Shown: positions 32,604 to 41,976 of the stretch, piece by piece
Layout: each line of letters begins with the position of its first letter
Position numbering within the stretch: position 1 is the stretch's first letter
Assembly (NCBI RefSeq): GCF_000143145.1
Contig: NC_014313.1
Location: 372,001 to 436,000 of the forward strand
DNA length: 64,000 nt
From: Hyphomicrobium denitrificans ATCC 51888
Lineage (GTDB): Bacteria > Pseudomonadota > Alphaproteobacteria > Rhizobiales > Hyphomicrobiaceae
Direction of reading: 5' to 3'
Translations under genes and position numbers: made by a program
The notes under the pieces: generated by a model
Databases searched by the model: none
What the model was told of the DNA's origin: nothing
The model's input: only the letters and a program-made list of their open reading frames with translations

Positions 32604-34136
32604 TCAACCGGCCCCGCCTAGTCTTTCGACCAGCCGCTTGTCGCGGCGGCGCTGAACTGATGACGGAATGCGCATGGCCTCGCGATATTTGGCGACAGTG
32701 CGGCGAGCGATGTCGATGCCCTCGCCTTTCAACCGGTCGACAAGCTGATCATCGGAGAGAACCGCGTCGGCGTGCTCGGCGTCGATCAGCTGCTTGATGC
32801 GGTGACGAACGGACTCGGACGAATGAGCTTCGCCGTCGGCGGCCGATGCGATGGCCGAGGTGAAGAAGTATTTCAGTTCAAAGATGCCACGCGGTGTCGC
32901 GATATATTTGTTCGAGGTGACGCGCGAGACGGTCGACTCGTGCATCGAGATCGCGTCGGCGATGGTTCTGAGGTTCAACGGCCTGAGATGCTGCACGCCG
33001 TACATGAAGAAGCTGTCCTGCTGGCGCACGATTTGCTCGGCGACCTTCAGAATCGTGCGCGCGCGCTGATCGAGGCTTTTCACGAGCCAGTTCGCGGTTT
33101 GCAGGCAGTCGAAGAGATAGCCCTTGTCACGCTCGTTCGTCGCGGTCTTGGCGATGCGCGTGTAATATGTGCGGTTGACGAGAACGCGGGGCAGCGTGTC
33201 GCTGTTCAGCTCGACGTGCCAGCCGCCATCGGACGCGGCGCGTACGATCACGTCGGGCACGACCGGCTGCATTTGCACGGAGCCGAACTTCAAGCCGGGT
33301 TTCGGATTGAGCCGCTTGATCTCGCGGATCATGTCGGCAAGCTCGTCCATATCGACGCCGACGGCTTTCTTTAGCGCCGCGAGATTGCGATTGCCGAGGA
33401 GGTCGAGGTTGGCCAGCAACTCGGCCATCAACGGATCGTAGCGGTTCTGATCTTTCAGCTGCAATGCGAGGCATTCGGCGAGCGACCGCGCGAAAATTCC
33501 AGGCGGATCGAATGTCTGCAACTTGTCGAGAACGCTTTCGACGAGCTCGAGCGGGGCGCCGAGACGGTCCGACAGAGGCTCGAGGTTGGCTGGGATGTAG
33601 CCTGCTTCGTCGACGAGATCGACGAGGTATTGGCCGATGATGCGCTCGACCGGATCGACGATCGTCAGTGGCAATTGGGCGTTGAGATGATCGCGAAGCG
33701 ATACCTGATTGGCGACGTAATCCTCGAGATCGCTATCGCCATCGCCACCGGAATGCATGCGCTGCGTAACGTTTGCCCAGCCGAGGCCCGATGAAGGGCC
33801 GCCGAGCGGTTCGCCTGTTCCCGGTCCCTGGAAGACGTTGCCGAAATCGGTGTCGAGGCCGCCGGAATGATCCTGCACGGGCTGCCTCAGATCCAGCCAG
33901 CGTTCTTCATCGATCGAGGATGTTCTTTCCTCGGCTTGCGATACGGGATCATCCGAGGTTTTCGCTGCAGCGCTCGTTTCCTCGCGCTCCAGTAAGGGAT
34001 TTTTTTCCAGTTCGGCGTCGACGAATTCGGTCAGTTCCATGTTCGAGAGCTGCAAGAGCCGGATGGCCTGCTGCAGCTGTGGTGTCATCACCAGCTGCTG
34101 GCCCTGTCTCAGCTCAAGTTTTGCAGAAAGCGCCAT
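32604..34136 (-). CDS. rpoN: RNA polymerase sigma-54 factor
   Basis: A 510-aa sigma factor for -24/-12 promoters (nitrogen, motility and other regulons). The Gln/Leu-rich activator-interaction region is at residues 1-50 (LELRQGQQLVMTPQLQQAIRLLQLSNMELTEFV). The core-binding domain spans about residues 130-320. The HTH and the RpoN box (RRTVAKYREAM, about residues 480-490) end the protein. Length is normal. lptB lies upstream and hpf downstream on the same strand; the 219-base gap before hpf probably contains the hpf promoter. Confidence 0.97.
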   Translation of the reverse strand: MALSAKLELRQGQQLVMTPQLQQAIRLLQLSNMELTEFVDAELEKNPLLEREETSAAAKTSDDPVSQAEERTSSIDEERWLDLRQPVQDHSGGLDTDFGNVFQGPGTGEPLGGPSSGLGWANVTQRMHSGGDGDSDLEDYVANQVSLRDHLNAQLPLTIVDPVERIIGQYLVDLVDEAGYIPANLEPLSDRLGAPLELVESVLDKLQTFDPPGIFARSLAECLALQLKDQNRYDPLMAELLANLDLLGNRNLAALKKAVGVDMDELADMIREIKRLNPKPGLKFGSVQMQPVVPDVIVRAASDGGWHVELNSDTLPRVLVNRTYYTRIAKTATNERDKGYLFDCLQTANWLVKSLDQRARTILKVAEQIVRQQDSFFMYGVQHLRPLNLRTIADAISMHESTVSRVTSNKYIATPRGIFELKYFFTSAIASAADGEAHSSESVRHRIKQLIDAEHADAVLSDDQLVDRLKGEGIDIARRTVAKYREAMRIPSSVQRRRDKRLVERLGGAG

Positions 34137-34182
34137 GCGCTAACCCGCTGCTCCGTAGGCTAAACTCTGCGGACAGCTGTAC

Positions 34183-35049
34183 TCAACGCGTATTAACGAA
34201 CATATCGCCAAGGTAGACTCGCCGCACGTCTTCATTCGATATGATTTCAGAAGGTTTGCCTTGTGTCAGAACCTGACCATCGTAGATAATATAAGCGCGA
34301 TCAATAAGACTTAAGGTTTCGCGAACGTTGTGATCCGTAATCAGCACCCCGATGCCGCGCTCCGTCAAGTGGCGGACGAGCTGCTGGATGTCGCCAACCG
34401 CGATCGGATCGATGCCAGCGAACGGTTCGTCAAGCAACATGAACGAAGGTCGGGAGGCGAGTGCACGGGCAATTTCGCAGCGCCGCCGTTCGCCGCCGGA
34501 GAGCGCCAGCGCCGGCGATTTCCTGAGGCGCGTAATTGAAAATTCCTCAAGCAGGCTATCGAGTTGCTCGCGCCGGGCTTTGCGATCGGGCTCGATCAGT
34601 TCCAGCACGGCCATGATGTTCTGCTCGACCGTCAGACCGCGGAAGATCGAGGCTTCCTGCGGCAGGTAGCCGACGCCGAGACGGGCGCGCTGGTACATCG
34701 GCAGGCTGGTGACGTTCTCGCCGTCGATCGTGATGCGACCGTCGTCGGCGGCGACGAGCCCGGTAATCATGTAGAAAACCGTCGTCTTGCCAGCGCCGTT
34801 CGGTCCCAGAAGTCCGACGGATTCCCCGCGGCCAACCGCGAGGCTGACGCCCTTCACCACCATTCGCTTGCGATAGGATTTCTTAACGTGGAAGGCGGTG
34901 AGCCAGCCCTCGGCGCCGATGGCGTGCGGATCGTCTTCGCTCGGAGCGCTCGGCTGGGCATGGCCGTTGGTATGCGCGTGTCCGTTCGCTCCGGCTTGCG
35001 CGGCAGCGGCGCCTTTCGATTTGAGGCGGATCGGTAGGGCCTTGAACAC
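34183..35049 (-). CDS. lptB: LPS export ABC transporter ATP-binding protein LptB
   Basis: A 288-aa ATPase that powers lipopolysaccharide transport across the periplasm. Walker A is GPNGAGKTT (residues 82-90), the signature is LSGGERRR, and Walker B with its Glu is FMLLDEPFAGIDP. An N-terminal extension of about 48 residues (His/Gly/Ala-rich, GANGHAHTNGHA) precedes the usual start of the domain. The GTG start at 35049 has GGAGAGG about 9 bases upstream. It sits between the lptC-lptA fusion and rpoN, an arrangement conserved in many proteobacteria. Confidence 0.96.
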   Translation of the reverse strand: MFKALPIRLKSKGAAAAQAGANGHAHTNGHAQPSAPSEDDPHAIGAEGWLTAFHVKKSYRKRMVVKGVSLAVGRGESVGLLGPNGAGKTTVFYMITGLVAADDGRITIDGENVTSLPMYQRARLGVGYLPQEASIFRGLTVEQNIMAVLELIEPDRKARREQLDSLLEEFSITRLRKSPALALSGGERRRCEIARALASRPSFMLLDEPFAGIDPIAVGDIQQLVRHLTERGIGVLITDHNVRETLSLIDRAYIIYDGQVLTQGKPSEIISNEDVRRVYLGDMFVNTR

Positions 35050-35107
35050 TTATCGCCTCTCCACGCAACACGCGTTGTCGGGACATGGTCTCAAATCGAT
35101 GTCGAGG

Positions 35108-37030
35108 TCAACGTGACGAACGGGCTTGCCAGCCATCAACAGCATCCGCAGCGCCCTTTATCTTTTTGCCGAACTCACCGGGATAGAAGACTGCGCTCGG
35201 CCGGTCGGCCTTGATGATTTGACCGTTTTTGCTGACGTCGCCCGCAGAGACCATCGAGCTTTCACTCGACGCGGTGGGCTCGGTCTTGATCGTCGCCTGT
35301 CCCGTCGTCATGTCGATGAGCAGCTTCGTACCTCGCACGACGTTCTTTCCTTGCGTCAGCACGACATTGCCGCCGAGTTTCGCCAGGTTGGTCTTGACGT
35401 CGACTTCCGCCCAATCGCCGGAGGCTTTCTGGCCGTCCTTGGAGACGACGGTCACGTCCTTCTTGGCGCGGATGTGCGTTAGCGATGCGCCGGACTTGGC
35501 TTTGTCGTCGGACATGCCGAGGCCGCTGCGGCCCGTATAGTAGGCGGTCATTTCACCGGATTGAATCGTGAAGTTGCCTTGCACGGTCACGACGTTGCCA
35601 GTGAAGAGAGCGGTCTTCGCGTTGTCGTCGACATCCAGGCGATCGGACGTCACGTCGTAAGGGGCGTTGGGGTCCGTCTTGAAGGCTTGGCCGAACGGAA
35701 TTCCTTCGGCGGATCCCGTTTCGTCCGAGTCGGCGTTTTTCGCGGGCTGCTTGCCGGCTGGCTTGGTGAAGTGCGCGGTGATCCGGCCGGCGGATGTTTC
35801 GGTTTCGGCCGTCAGCTGCATCTTGCTGGTGGCGCGATGATAGACAAGGCGACGGCCTTTGAGCACGTTCTGGCCCTGCGTTACGACGACGGGACCGGTG
35901 AGGGTCAATTTCTGATTGGCCTCGTCGTATTCGGCGCGATCTCCAACGGCTTTCTTGTCCGCGCCCTGCGTCAGCACGACATCGCCTTCGAGAACGGCGA
36001 GCTGTGCCGCCGTGTCGAAGGTTGCGGTTCGGCTCGTCGCCGTTTCACCGGAGGCTTGCGTCAGCGTCACGGACTCTTTCGCGACGACCTGCTTGACCTT
36101 GGTTCCACCTTCGGCCGGTGTCTGCTTGCTCTCATCCGCACCCGCTTCCGGCGTCACTTGACCTTCGTAGGTCACCGCCATTTCCGGAGCGACCAAGGTA
36201 GAGCCGCCTTGCGTTGCGGTCACCTGACCGGTGAACAGCGCAACCTTCTTGTTGTCGTCGACGTCGAGACGGCTCGATGCGACGTCGATCGGTTCACCGG
36301 ATTTGCCGAACGGGAGCGTCGGCTGCGCCGTCTGATCGGCGGACGGGGCTTGCTCTTTCGGCTTGATGTGCGTGCGCACGTTGTCGACGAAGGTATATTC
36401 CTTCGTCTTCTGCCGGATCGTCAGCTGATTGGACAGGATCTGGCCGGCGCCCATCGTGATCGTCGAGGGTTGGTCGGACGTGATCACGCCTTCCTTGGTT
36501 CTCACCAGGGCGTGGGTCAGCGTTGCGTTCAATCCGCCGTCGCCCGTAACATTGATCGAGTCGTAAAGTTCGAGCGTATTGGCCTTGTTGTCGAAGGTGC
36601 CCCGCTTGGCGACGAGATGCGTCTTCTGCTTCTTGACGTCGAGCAAGTCGCCGGTGATGCCGTCCAGGTGCACGACGGTGAGCGTCTTCAGATCCTGCTG
36701 CGCCGTTTCAGCTTTGACCCAGTAGCGGCCGCCGTCGGACTGGAACCCTTCGTAGTGCGGGTTCTTCATCTTGAGATTTTCGGCGACGATTTGCGGGATC
36801 TGGATGTCGGCGATCTTCGGGCCGATGCCGACGCCGTTCAAAACCGTCATCAGGAAAACGGCAATCGTTCCGGCGGCGATCAGCGGCAGAACAACCTTCA
36901 ACCGCCGCACAGTCCTGGTATGTTTAGACGCGACGCGGCGGCTCGTCGTGCGATCGGCAGCGAACACAATTTTGCTGCCGGACGCGCGCCCACGGCCGCT
37001 CGTTACGGTGCTGTCAGATATGGCAGCCAT
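35108..37030 (-). CDS. LptC-LptA fusion-like LPS transport protein with repeated OstA domains
   Basis: A 640-aa protein. A cytoplasmic start is followed by one membrane segment (VLPLIAAGTIAVFLMTVLNGVGIG, about residues 47-70), as in LptC. An LptC-like part runs to about residue 215. Then come two OstA/LptA-like units: the first from about 240 (SSRLDVDDNKKVALFTGQVTATQGG) and the second from about 455 (TSDRLDVDDNAKTALFTGNVVTVQG). The two openings are near identical, so the units are internal repeats. LptC and LptA are usually separate genes. No separate lptA is seen between this gene and lptB, so this one probably supplies both functions as a continuous periplasmic bridge. Confidence 0.85.
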   Translation of the reverse strand: MAAISDSTVTSGRGRASGSKIVFAADRTTSRRVASKHTRTVRRLKVVLPLIAAGTIAVFLMTVLNGVGIGPKIADIQIPQIVAENLKMKNPHYEGFQSDGGRYWVKAETAQQDLKTLTVVHLDGITGDLLDVKKQKTHLVAKRGTFDNKANTLELYDSINVTGDGGLNATLTHALVRTKEGVITSDQPSTITMGAGQILSNQLTIRQKTKEYTFVDNVRTHIKPKEQAPSADQTAQPTLPFGKSGEPIDVASSRLDVDDNKKVALFTGQVTATQGGSTLVAPEMAVTYEGQVTPEAGADESKQTPAEGGTKVKQVVAKESVTLTQASGETATSRTATFDTAAQLAVLEGDVVLTQGADKKAVGDRAEYDEANQKLTLTGPVVVTQGQNVLKGRRLVYHRATSKMQLTAETETSAGRITAHFTKPAGKQPAKNADSDETGSAEGIPFGQAFKTDPNAPYDVTSDRLDVDDNAKTALFTGNVVTVQGNFTIQSGEMTAYYTGRSGLGMSDDKAKSGASLTHIRAKKDVTVVSKDGQKASGDWAEVDVKTNLAKLGGNVVLTQGKNVVRGTKLLIDMTTGQATIKTEPTASSESSMVSAGDVSKNGQIIKADRPSAVFYPGEFGKKIKGAADAVDGWQARSSR

Positions 37031-37169
37031 CGCGGCTCATGATTTTCGCCCCCAAGAAGTCGCCCCAATGTCTGCCGTAATTGGGGAGACTTTGGGACAT
37101 CCGCAATCCGGACTGTTCAGGCCCCTAAAACCGGGGCCGCGACGTGTGTTGCCCGGGTTCGAGCAACCT

Positions 37170-37787
37170 TCAGTGGGCGAAAATGTCGTCCTCGAAGCCC
37201 AGAAGGTCGAGTTTTGCACGAATCGGGAGAAATCCGAATGCCGCCTTGGCCAGATCCTGGCGGCCGGTTCGCGCCAGCATTTCGTCGAGACGGGTCTTGA
37301 GAGCGTGGAGATGCAGCACGTCGTTGGCGGCGTAGCTCCGCTGGCTGTCGGACAGTTCGGCGGCGCCCCAATCGCTGCTCTGCTGCTGCTTGGAAATCTC
37401 GATCCCCAGAATTTCGCCTACGAGATCCTTGAGGCCGTGGCGGTCGGTATAGGTGCGCGCGAGTTTGGATGCGATCTTGGTGCAGTAAATGGGGCTCGTC
37501 ACGACGCCAAGATAATGCTCGAGCACGGCGACGTCGAAACGGGCGAAGTGAAAGATTTTCAGCGACTTCGGATCGGCCAGCAGCGCTTTCAGGTTCGGCG
37601 CGTCATAGCTTTTGCCGTCGAACTTGACGAGATGGGCCGTGCCGTCGCCGCCCGAGAGCTGCACAAGGCAGAGGCGGTCGCGGTGCGGATTCAAACCCAT
37701 GGTTTCGGTGTCGATGGCGATGCCGTTCGGGAACGTCAGCCCGGTAGGGAGATCGCCTTTATGGAGTTTGATTTTCGTTGCGGTCAT
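37170..37787 (-). CDS. short ribonuclease D-type 3'-5' exonuclease
   Basis: A 205-aa DEDD-family exonuclease without the HRDC domains of full RNase D. The Exo I motif is IDTETMGL (Asp26, Glu28). Exo II is HFARFDVAVL (near residue 80). Exo III is SYAANDVLHLHAL (near residue 155). Short RNase D proteins of this length are common in alphaproteobacteria, next to the lpt genes, and act in tRNA or small-RNA 3' trimming. GGGAC precedes the ATG. Confidence 0.9.
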   Translation of the reverse strand: MTATKIKLHKGDLPTGLTFPNGIAIDTETMGLNPHRDRLCLVQLSGGDGTAHLVKFDGKSYDAPNLKALLADPKSLKIFHFARFDVAVLEHYLGVVTSPIYCTKIASKLARTYTDRHGLKDLVGEILGIEISKQQQSSDWGAAELSDSQRSYAANDVLHLHALKTRLDEMLARTGRQDLAKAAFGFLPIRAKLDLLGFEDDIFAH

Positions 37788-37926
37788 GTGGCGTCCCAGG
37801 CAAGTCAGCGGGCTCGAAGGCAGGAGGGCCTGACGTGCGAGGCTTTCGGGCTCGTGTCAAGCCGGTGCGTGCCGCGTTCGGGGAACGATGCCCAGAGATT
37901 GCAATCGTTCCGGCGCTTTGCTGAGC

Positions 37927-39294
37927 TCAGGCTACGGGCGGAAACGTCGTCGCCACGATTGCATCGTGCAGCATTTCGGCCTGGCTGCGCTTCGAGAAGA
38001 TTTCGAAGGCCTTTTTCTCAAGCGCCAGCCGCCGTGGCTCATCGCGGATCAGCGCGACGCAGCTTGCGACGATGTCCTTGTAGGGCACGGCGATCATGGC
38101 CTCGCGGATGTCGTCCTCGATCTCGGTGTCGGGACCGCATTCGCTGACGATCGCCTTGCTGTTTGCAAGCAGGTACGACGTGCGCCCAATTTCGTGCAGG
38201 CTGTCTTCATAGAAATGCATGTTGAGCACGATCTTGGCGTCGGCGATCGCGGCATCGCGTTCGGCGCCGTAGACGCTGAAGAGATGCTTCACGTTGAGAC
38301 CTGCTTCGTGGAGACCTTTCAAGATCGCCGCGCGGCGGTCGTTGAGACTGCCGTAGAACAGCACGTCGGTCGTCGGCGTCTGCGGCTGGCAACGCGTCAT
38401 CTCGGGCGTATAGCCGATCTTGAAGCGGCTGACGTACGGCGTGCGCATCAGGCTCTTGATCTGAGCGATGTTGCGCGGGCTGTAGTCCCACACCGCCAGA
38501 CGGCGCATCAGGCCGGCGTAGACCGGGCGCGCGCCGATGTTAAATCCGCGCAGCTGCTCGAGGTTCACGATCACGGTATTGGCTGGGATACGGTCGGCGC
38601 TTTCGGGCGATGCGATGAGGTGTGCGCCGATCAATAGATTGACGCCTTCTACGCCGACTTCATTCTTGCGTGTGCGAACCGTGATGCCAAGCGCGCGGAG
38701 GGCGCTCTCGAAGCTCGACACGAGATCGCTGAACGAGGCCGTATGCGGATTGCCTTCCGGTTCGATGGTGACGAGGTTGACGTTGTGCCAAGCGGCGGGA
38801 ACGTCAGCCGGTATCGCTGCGGCGTTGACTTCCGGTGCGGCAAAGCTCGAGGCGGCCGCGACGATCTGAAGTTTCCGTTCGAGTTCGGGTGAGCCGCCGG
38901 GCTGCAACGCCAAAGCGGTGCTGAACGCCTTCGCCGCGTCGTCGGCCTGGCCGAGCGCGACGAACATATCGCCCAGCAGTTCCCAGTCGGCGGCGGAATT
39001 GTTTCCAAGACCGACGGCCTTGGCTTTCGCCTTGCATGCATATTCGATGTTGTCCAACGCCAGCAAAACGGTCGCGAGCGCATCGTGCGCTTCGGCCGAC
39101 TGCGGGTCCTTCAGGATGGATTGCGCGAGTACATCGGCGGCGGCATTGAGCTGCCCCATCTTCGCGTTCTCAATCCCGAGTTTCAGGAGATCGAGCGCGG
39201 AAGGGGGCGCGGCGGCTTTGTCGTTAGCGATGTCCATCACCGGGCCGCCGGGAGCGATCGCAGTGTGTGCGGAGGCTTGATGGAGCGGTGGCAT
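37927..39294 (-). CDS. TPR protein with glycosyltransferase-like C-terminal domain
   Basis: A 455-aa soluble protein. Residues about 35-150 are tetratricopeptide repeats (LDLLKLGIENAKMGQLNAAADVLAQSILKDPQSAEAHDALATVLLAL and the following units). The C-terminal half has a GT-B-like look (TTDVLFYGSLNDRRAAILKGL, ADAKIVLNMHFYEDSLHEIGRTSYLLANSKAIVSE, then the regulatory end ASCVALIRDEPRRLALEKKAFEIF). It may glycosylate a protein or surface glycan. The ATG at 39294 has GGAG 6 bases upstream; the ATG at 39237 lacks one. It appears monocistronic. Confidence 0.75.
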   Translation of the reverse strand: MPPLHQASAHTAIAPGGPVMDIANDKAAAPPSALDLLKLGIENAKMGQLNAAADVLAQSILKDPQSAEAHDALATVLLALDNIEYACKAKAKAVGLGNNSAADWELLGDMFVALGQADDAAKAFSTALALQPGGSPELERKLQIVAAASSFAAPEVNAAAIPADVPAAWHNVNLVTIEPEGNPHTASFSDLVSSFESALRALGITVRTRKNEVGVEGVNLLIGAHLIASPESADRIPANTVIVNLEQLRGFNIGARPVYAGLMRRLAVWDYSPRNIAQIKSLMRTPYVSRFKIGYTPEMTRCQPQTPTTDVLFYGSLNDRRAAILKGLHEAGLNVKHLFSVYGAERDAAIADAKIVLNMHFYEDSLHEIGRTSYLLANSKAIVSECGPDTEIEDDIREAMIAVPYKDIVASCVALIRDEPRRLALEKKAFEIFSKRSQAEMLHDAIVATTFPPVA

Positions 39295-39721
39295 ATCTAT
39301 CTCCGGCGATCGTCAGGCGGGTGTCCAGGGCTACGCGTGCGCGGACCTTAGGCATTGTTTCGTGCTTAGCTGGATAAGCGTGCGCGAGGCTGTCACACGC
39401 GTGCAGGTGCGAAATCAGCTTGAAATGCAGCCTGTTTTCGGCCGCCCGCCGGCATTTCAAGTGCCGAGTAGCGCTCTTGCCGCGCTGGTGATATTTTGGG
39501 GTGTCTTTGCAACCTGACGCCTGATGAACTCCGTATGCCGACCGAATCAGGCCGAATGGGGAGCCTATTCCCAATTCGCCGATTGAATCATTCCGAAGCG
39601 CGAAAAACGGAATTGAAACCAATTCGCTCGGAAAACAAATGGCACTCGCTCCGTATCTGTCATAAATTCTGCGCCTCGGTTCGACGCAGGGGCACGCTTA
39701 TCAGGTAGGTCCGGAGGATTC
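39295..39721. other. 427-base region without a supported gene
   Basis: This is the divergent space between the TPR/glycosyltransferase-like gene and the second small Cys-rich secreted protein. It holds two GANTC sites (near 39544 and 39585), which are methylation targets of CcrM in this class, and short AATT-rich stretches. I see no convincing coding frame. Confidence 0.45.
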
Positions 39722-40069
39722 ATGAGAAGCCTTGCTTTCGCGATCGTAGCCGCTTCAGCCATTTTCATGTCTGGCGCCGCGACGGCCGCACCCATCACTC
39801 CCGTAGCGCCGCCCGCCAGCGACTCCATCGTCACGCAAGTCCGCCACGGCGGATGGCATCGCGGCGGCGGTTGGAGACATCGCGGCTGGTACCGTCCAGG
39901 CTGGAACGGCCGTCGTTGGCGTCGCGGCTGGTATGGTCCCGGTTGGGGATTCTACGGCGGCGGCGTGGTCGTCGGCAGAAGCTGCGGAGTCGTTCGCCGC
40001 AATTGCGCGTGGCGCTGGGGCTGGGGTGGTCCGAACTACCGCCGGTGCGTCTGGCGTCGCGGTTGCTAG
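39722..40069 (+). CDS. small Cys-rich secreted protein, RWGWGGP type, with Trp/Arg/Gly repeats
   Basis: A 115-aa protein with a signal peptide (residues 1-22, cleavage after ATA). The middle consists of HGGWHRGGGWRHRGWYRPGW-like repeats. The end is C-G-V-V-R-R-N-C-A-W, then RWGWGGPNYRRC, then VWRRGC. The last about 28 residues match the protein at 20550-20807 almost position for position, including all four cysteines. CCGGAGG precedes the ATG, and a strong terminator follows. Function unknown. Confidence 0.8.
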   Translation: MRSLAFAIVAASAIFMSGAATAAPITPVAPPASDSIVTQVRHGGWHRGGGWRHRGWYRPGWNGRRWRRGWYGPGWGFYGGGVVVGRSCGVVRRNCAWRWGWGGPNYRRCVWRRGC

Positions 40070-40101
40070 TCGCCAACGCTTATTGACTTATCGATCTTGA
40101 G

Positions 40102-40135
40102 AGCAAGCGGAGCGCAAAGCGCCCGCTTGCTTTTT
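40102..40135 (+). terminator. intrinsic terminator after the Cys-rich protein gene
   Basis: AGCAAGCGG (40102-40110) pairs with CCGCTTGCT (40123-40131), with an inner GCGC/GCGC helix. Five T follow (40131-40135). Confidence 0.85.
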
Positions 40136-40163
40136 CATTTCAGGATGCGCTGTCGATCGCAGG

Positions 40164-40571
40164 TCAGAACGTCGAGCCCGCGCGCTTCGCGTCAAGGCTC
40201 CAGGGGCCAGGACCGGCGAAGAAGATGTACAAGAAAACGAAGCAGTAAAGGATCGAAGCGTCGCCGCCGTTGAGAAGCGGGAAGGCGCTTTTGGGTGCGT
40301 GTGCCATCCAATATGCGAACGCCATTTCTCCGGAGAGCACGAAAGCGACGGGCCGCGTAAAGAGTCCGAGGATCAGCAGCGCGCCGCCGACGAGTTCCAG
40401 AACTCCGGAAGCGCCGATGAGCGAGAATATTTCCGGTCCCGCCCCGCCATCGGGCCGTGCCGGAAATCCGAGCAGTTTCTGCGTGCCGTGTTCGAAAAAG
40501 AGTACGGCAGCCACGATCCGGAGGATGCTGAGCACCCGCGGCGCCCAAGCTTCCAAGGCGTGTTCATTCAT
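40164..40571 (-). CDS. DoxX family membrane protein
   Basis: A 135-aa protein with four membrane segments. The family features are LSILRIVAAVLFFEHGTQKLLGFP at the start, GASGVLELVGGALLILGLFTRPVAFVLSGEMAFAYWM in the middle and a C-terminal segment ILYCFVFLYIFFAGPG. DoxX-like proteins accompany redox and sulphur chemistry, but no partner is adjacent. CGGAG lies 7 bases before the ATG at 40571. Confidence 0.9.
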   Translation of the reverse strand: MNEHALEAWAPRVLSILRIVAAVLFFEHGTQKLLGFPARPDGGAGPEIFSLIGASGVLELVGGALLILGLFTRPVAFVLSGEMAFAYWMAHAPKSAFPLLNGGDASILYCFVFLYIFFAGPGPWSLDAKRAGSTF

Positions 40572-40711
40572 CGGCAAACTCCGAGATTTTGATTATTCCA
40601 AATCAATTTCGTTTCGTGATTCAAAAGTGAAACGACTATAGGGCACGCGTCTCGCATCTGCTACCCGGGGCGATCGGCATGGAGCACAACGCGATGCGGG
40701 GGCGTCGCCGA

Positions 40712-41647
40712 TCAGAACGCCGACCATCCGGTTTCGCGAACGATGAGTTCCAATGCGCGCGTGCCGAGCAATGAGTTTCCCTGCGCGTTGAGTGCGGGCG
40801 ACCAGACGGCGATGGATGCCTCTCCCGGAACAATTGCCAATATTCCACCACCCACTCCGCTCTTGCCCGGCAAGCCGACGCGATATGCGAAGTCGCCGGA
40901 ACCGTCGTAGTGGCCGCAGGTCAACATCAGCGCGTTGATGCGGCGGGCGCGCTCCTTCGACACGATCGTCAAGCCGCTACGCGGGTCGCGGCCGCCGTTC
41001 GCAAGAAAGACGCCGGCTTCCGAAAGCTGCCGCGCCGTCATCTCGATCGCGCATTGATGGAAATACACGCCGAGCGTCAGCTCGCTCGGATGATTCAGGT
41101 TGCCGAATGCGCGCATGTAGTTTGCCAGCGCGAAATTGCGAAAGCCGGTTGCCTGCTCGGAGCGTGCGACGGCCGGGTCGATCATGATCGTGTCGTCGTT
41201 GGCGGCAATCCGGACAAAGCGCAGGATTTCGGCGATCGCCTCGCGCGGGCGGTGGCCCGCGAGCAGGACGTCGGCGACGACGATGGCGCCCGAGTTGATG
41301 AAGGGATTTCGGGGGATTCCCTGTTCGTGTTCGAGCTGAACGATTGAATTGAAGGCGCTGCCGGATGGCTCGCGCCCGACGCGTTTCCAGAGTGCGTCAC
41401 CAACCTTGCCGAGTGCCAATGCAAGGCCGAAGACCTTGGAGATGCTTTGTATCGAAAACGGTTCGACATCGTCGCCGGTCGAGACCGTCTCGCCTTTGAG
41501 ATTGGTGATCGAAATCGCGAATTTTTTTGGATCAATCTTCGCGAGCTCGGGAATGTAGTCGGCAACCTTGCCGGGATGGTCCACCGACTGAAGCTCATCG
41601 CGCACGGTATCGAGGAGACGTTTGAGGTCGGCCATTTCAATCGTCAA
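40712..41647 (-). CDS. glsA: glutaminase
   Basis: A 311-aa serine-dependent glutaminase that releases ammonia from glutamine. The beta-lactamase-like S-x-x-K pair is in [10 protein letters not shown] (Ser68, Lys71). Other family stretches are [25 protein letters not shown] and [14 protein letters not shown] near the end. Length is normal. The start is unclear: TTG 41647 has AGGAAG upstream, while the ATG at 41635 lacks one. It stands alone. Confidence 0.95.
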   Translation of the reverse strand: MTIEMADLKRLLDTVRDELQSVDHPGKVADYIPELAKIDPKKFAISITNLKGETVSTGDDVEPFSIQSISKVFGLALALGKVGDALWKRVGREPSGSAFNSIVQLEHEQGIPRNPFINSGAIVVADVLLAGHRPREAIAEILRFVRIAANDDTIMIDPAVARSEQATGFRNFALANYMRAFGNLNHPSELTLGVYFHQCAIEMTARQLSEAGVFLANGGRDPRSGLTIVSKERARRINALMLTCGHYDGSGDFAYRVGLPGKSGVGGGILAIVPGEASIAVWSPALNAQGNSLLGTRALELIVRETGWSAF

Positions 41648-41910
41648 AATCGCGGCTTCCTATTCGCTCGGCGAGGGCGATCGCAGTTTCGCCGCTTGAG
41701 GTCAACGGATCGAAGATATCGAGCTGAAATAGATAAAGGAGGTTTCTGGCGTGGCAAGCCATCAGATGGCGCTTGTAATTGTGTGTGTGCATCGCATCGG
41801 ACCCCGCAGCATCAGGGTCCGGCGGCGTTTCGCTTCAAATTCTCATATTTCGCGCTAACGCGCGGTTGGCCCTCGGAAGGCGTCGAGACAAGAAAATCTC
41901 TCATCGCCGG
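41648..41910. other. intergenic stretch with no supported gene
   Basis: This is the tail-to-start space between the autotransporter gene (ending at 41977) and glsA, both on the minus strand. It must hold the glsA promoter. No strong boxes or small gene with a ribosome-binding site are visible. Confidence 0.45.
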
Positions 41911-41953
41911 AAAAAAAGAAAAGCTGACCGGCGGACGGGAGCGCCGGTCAGCT
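41911..41953 (-). terminator. intrinsic terminator of the autotransporter gene
   Basis: AGCTGACCGGCG (41922-41933) pairs perfectly with CGCCGGTCAGCT (41942-41953). On the minus strand the stem is followed by TTTCTTTTTTT (41921-41911). Confidence 0.9.
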
Positions 41954-41976
41954 GGCAGTATAACGAGGGCGACTAA

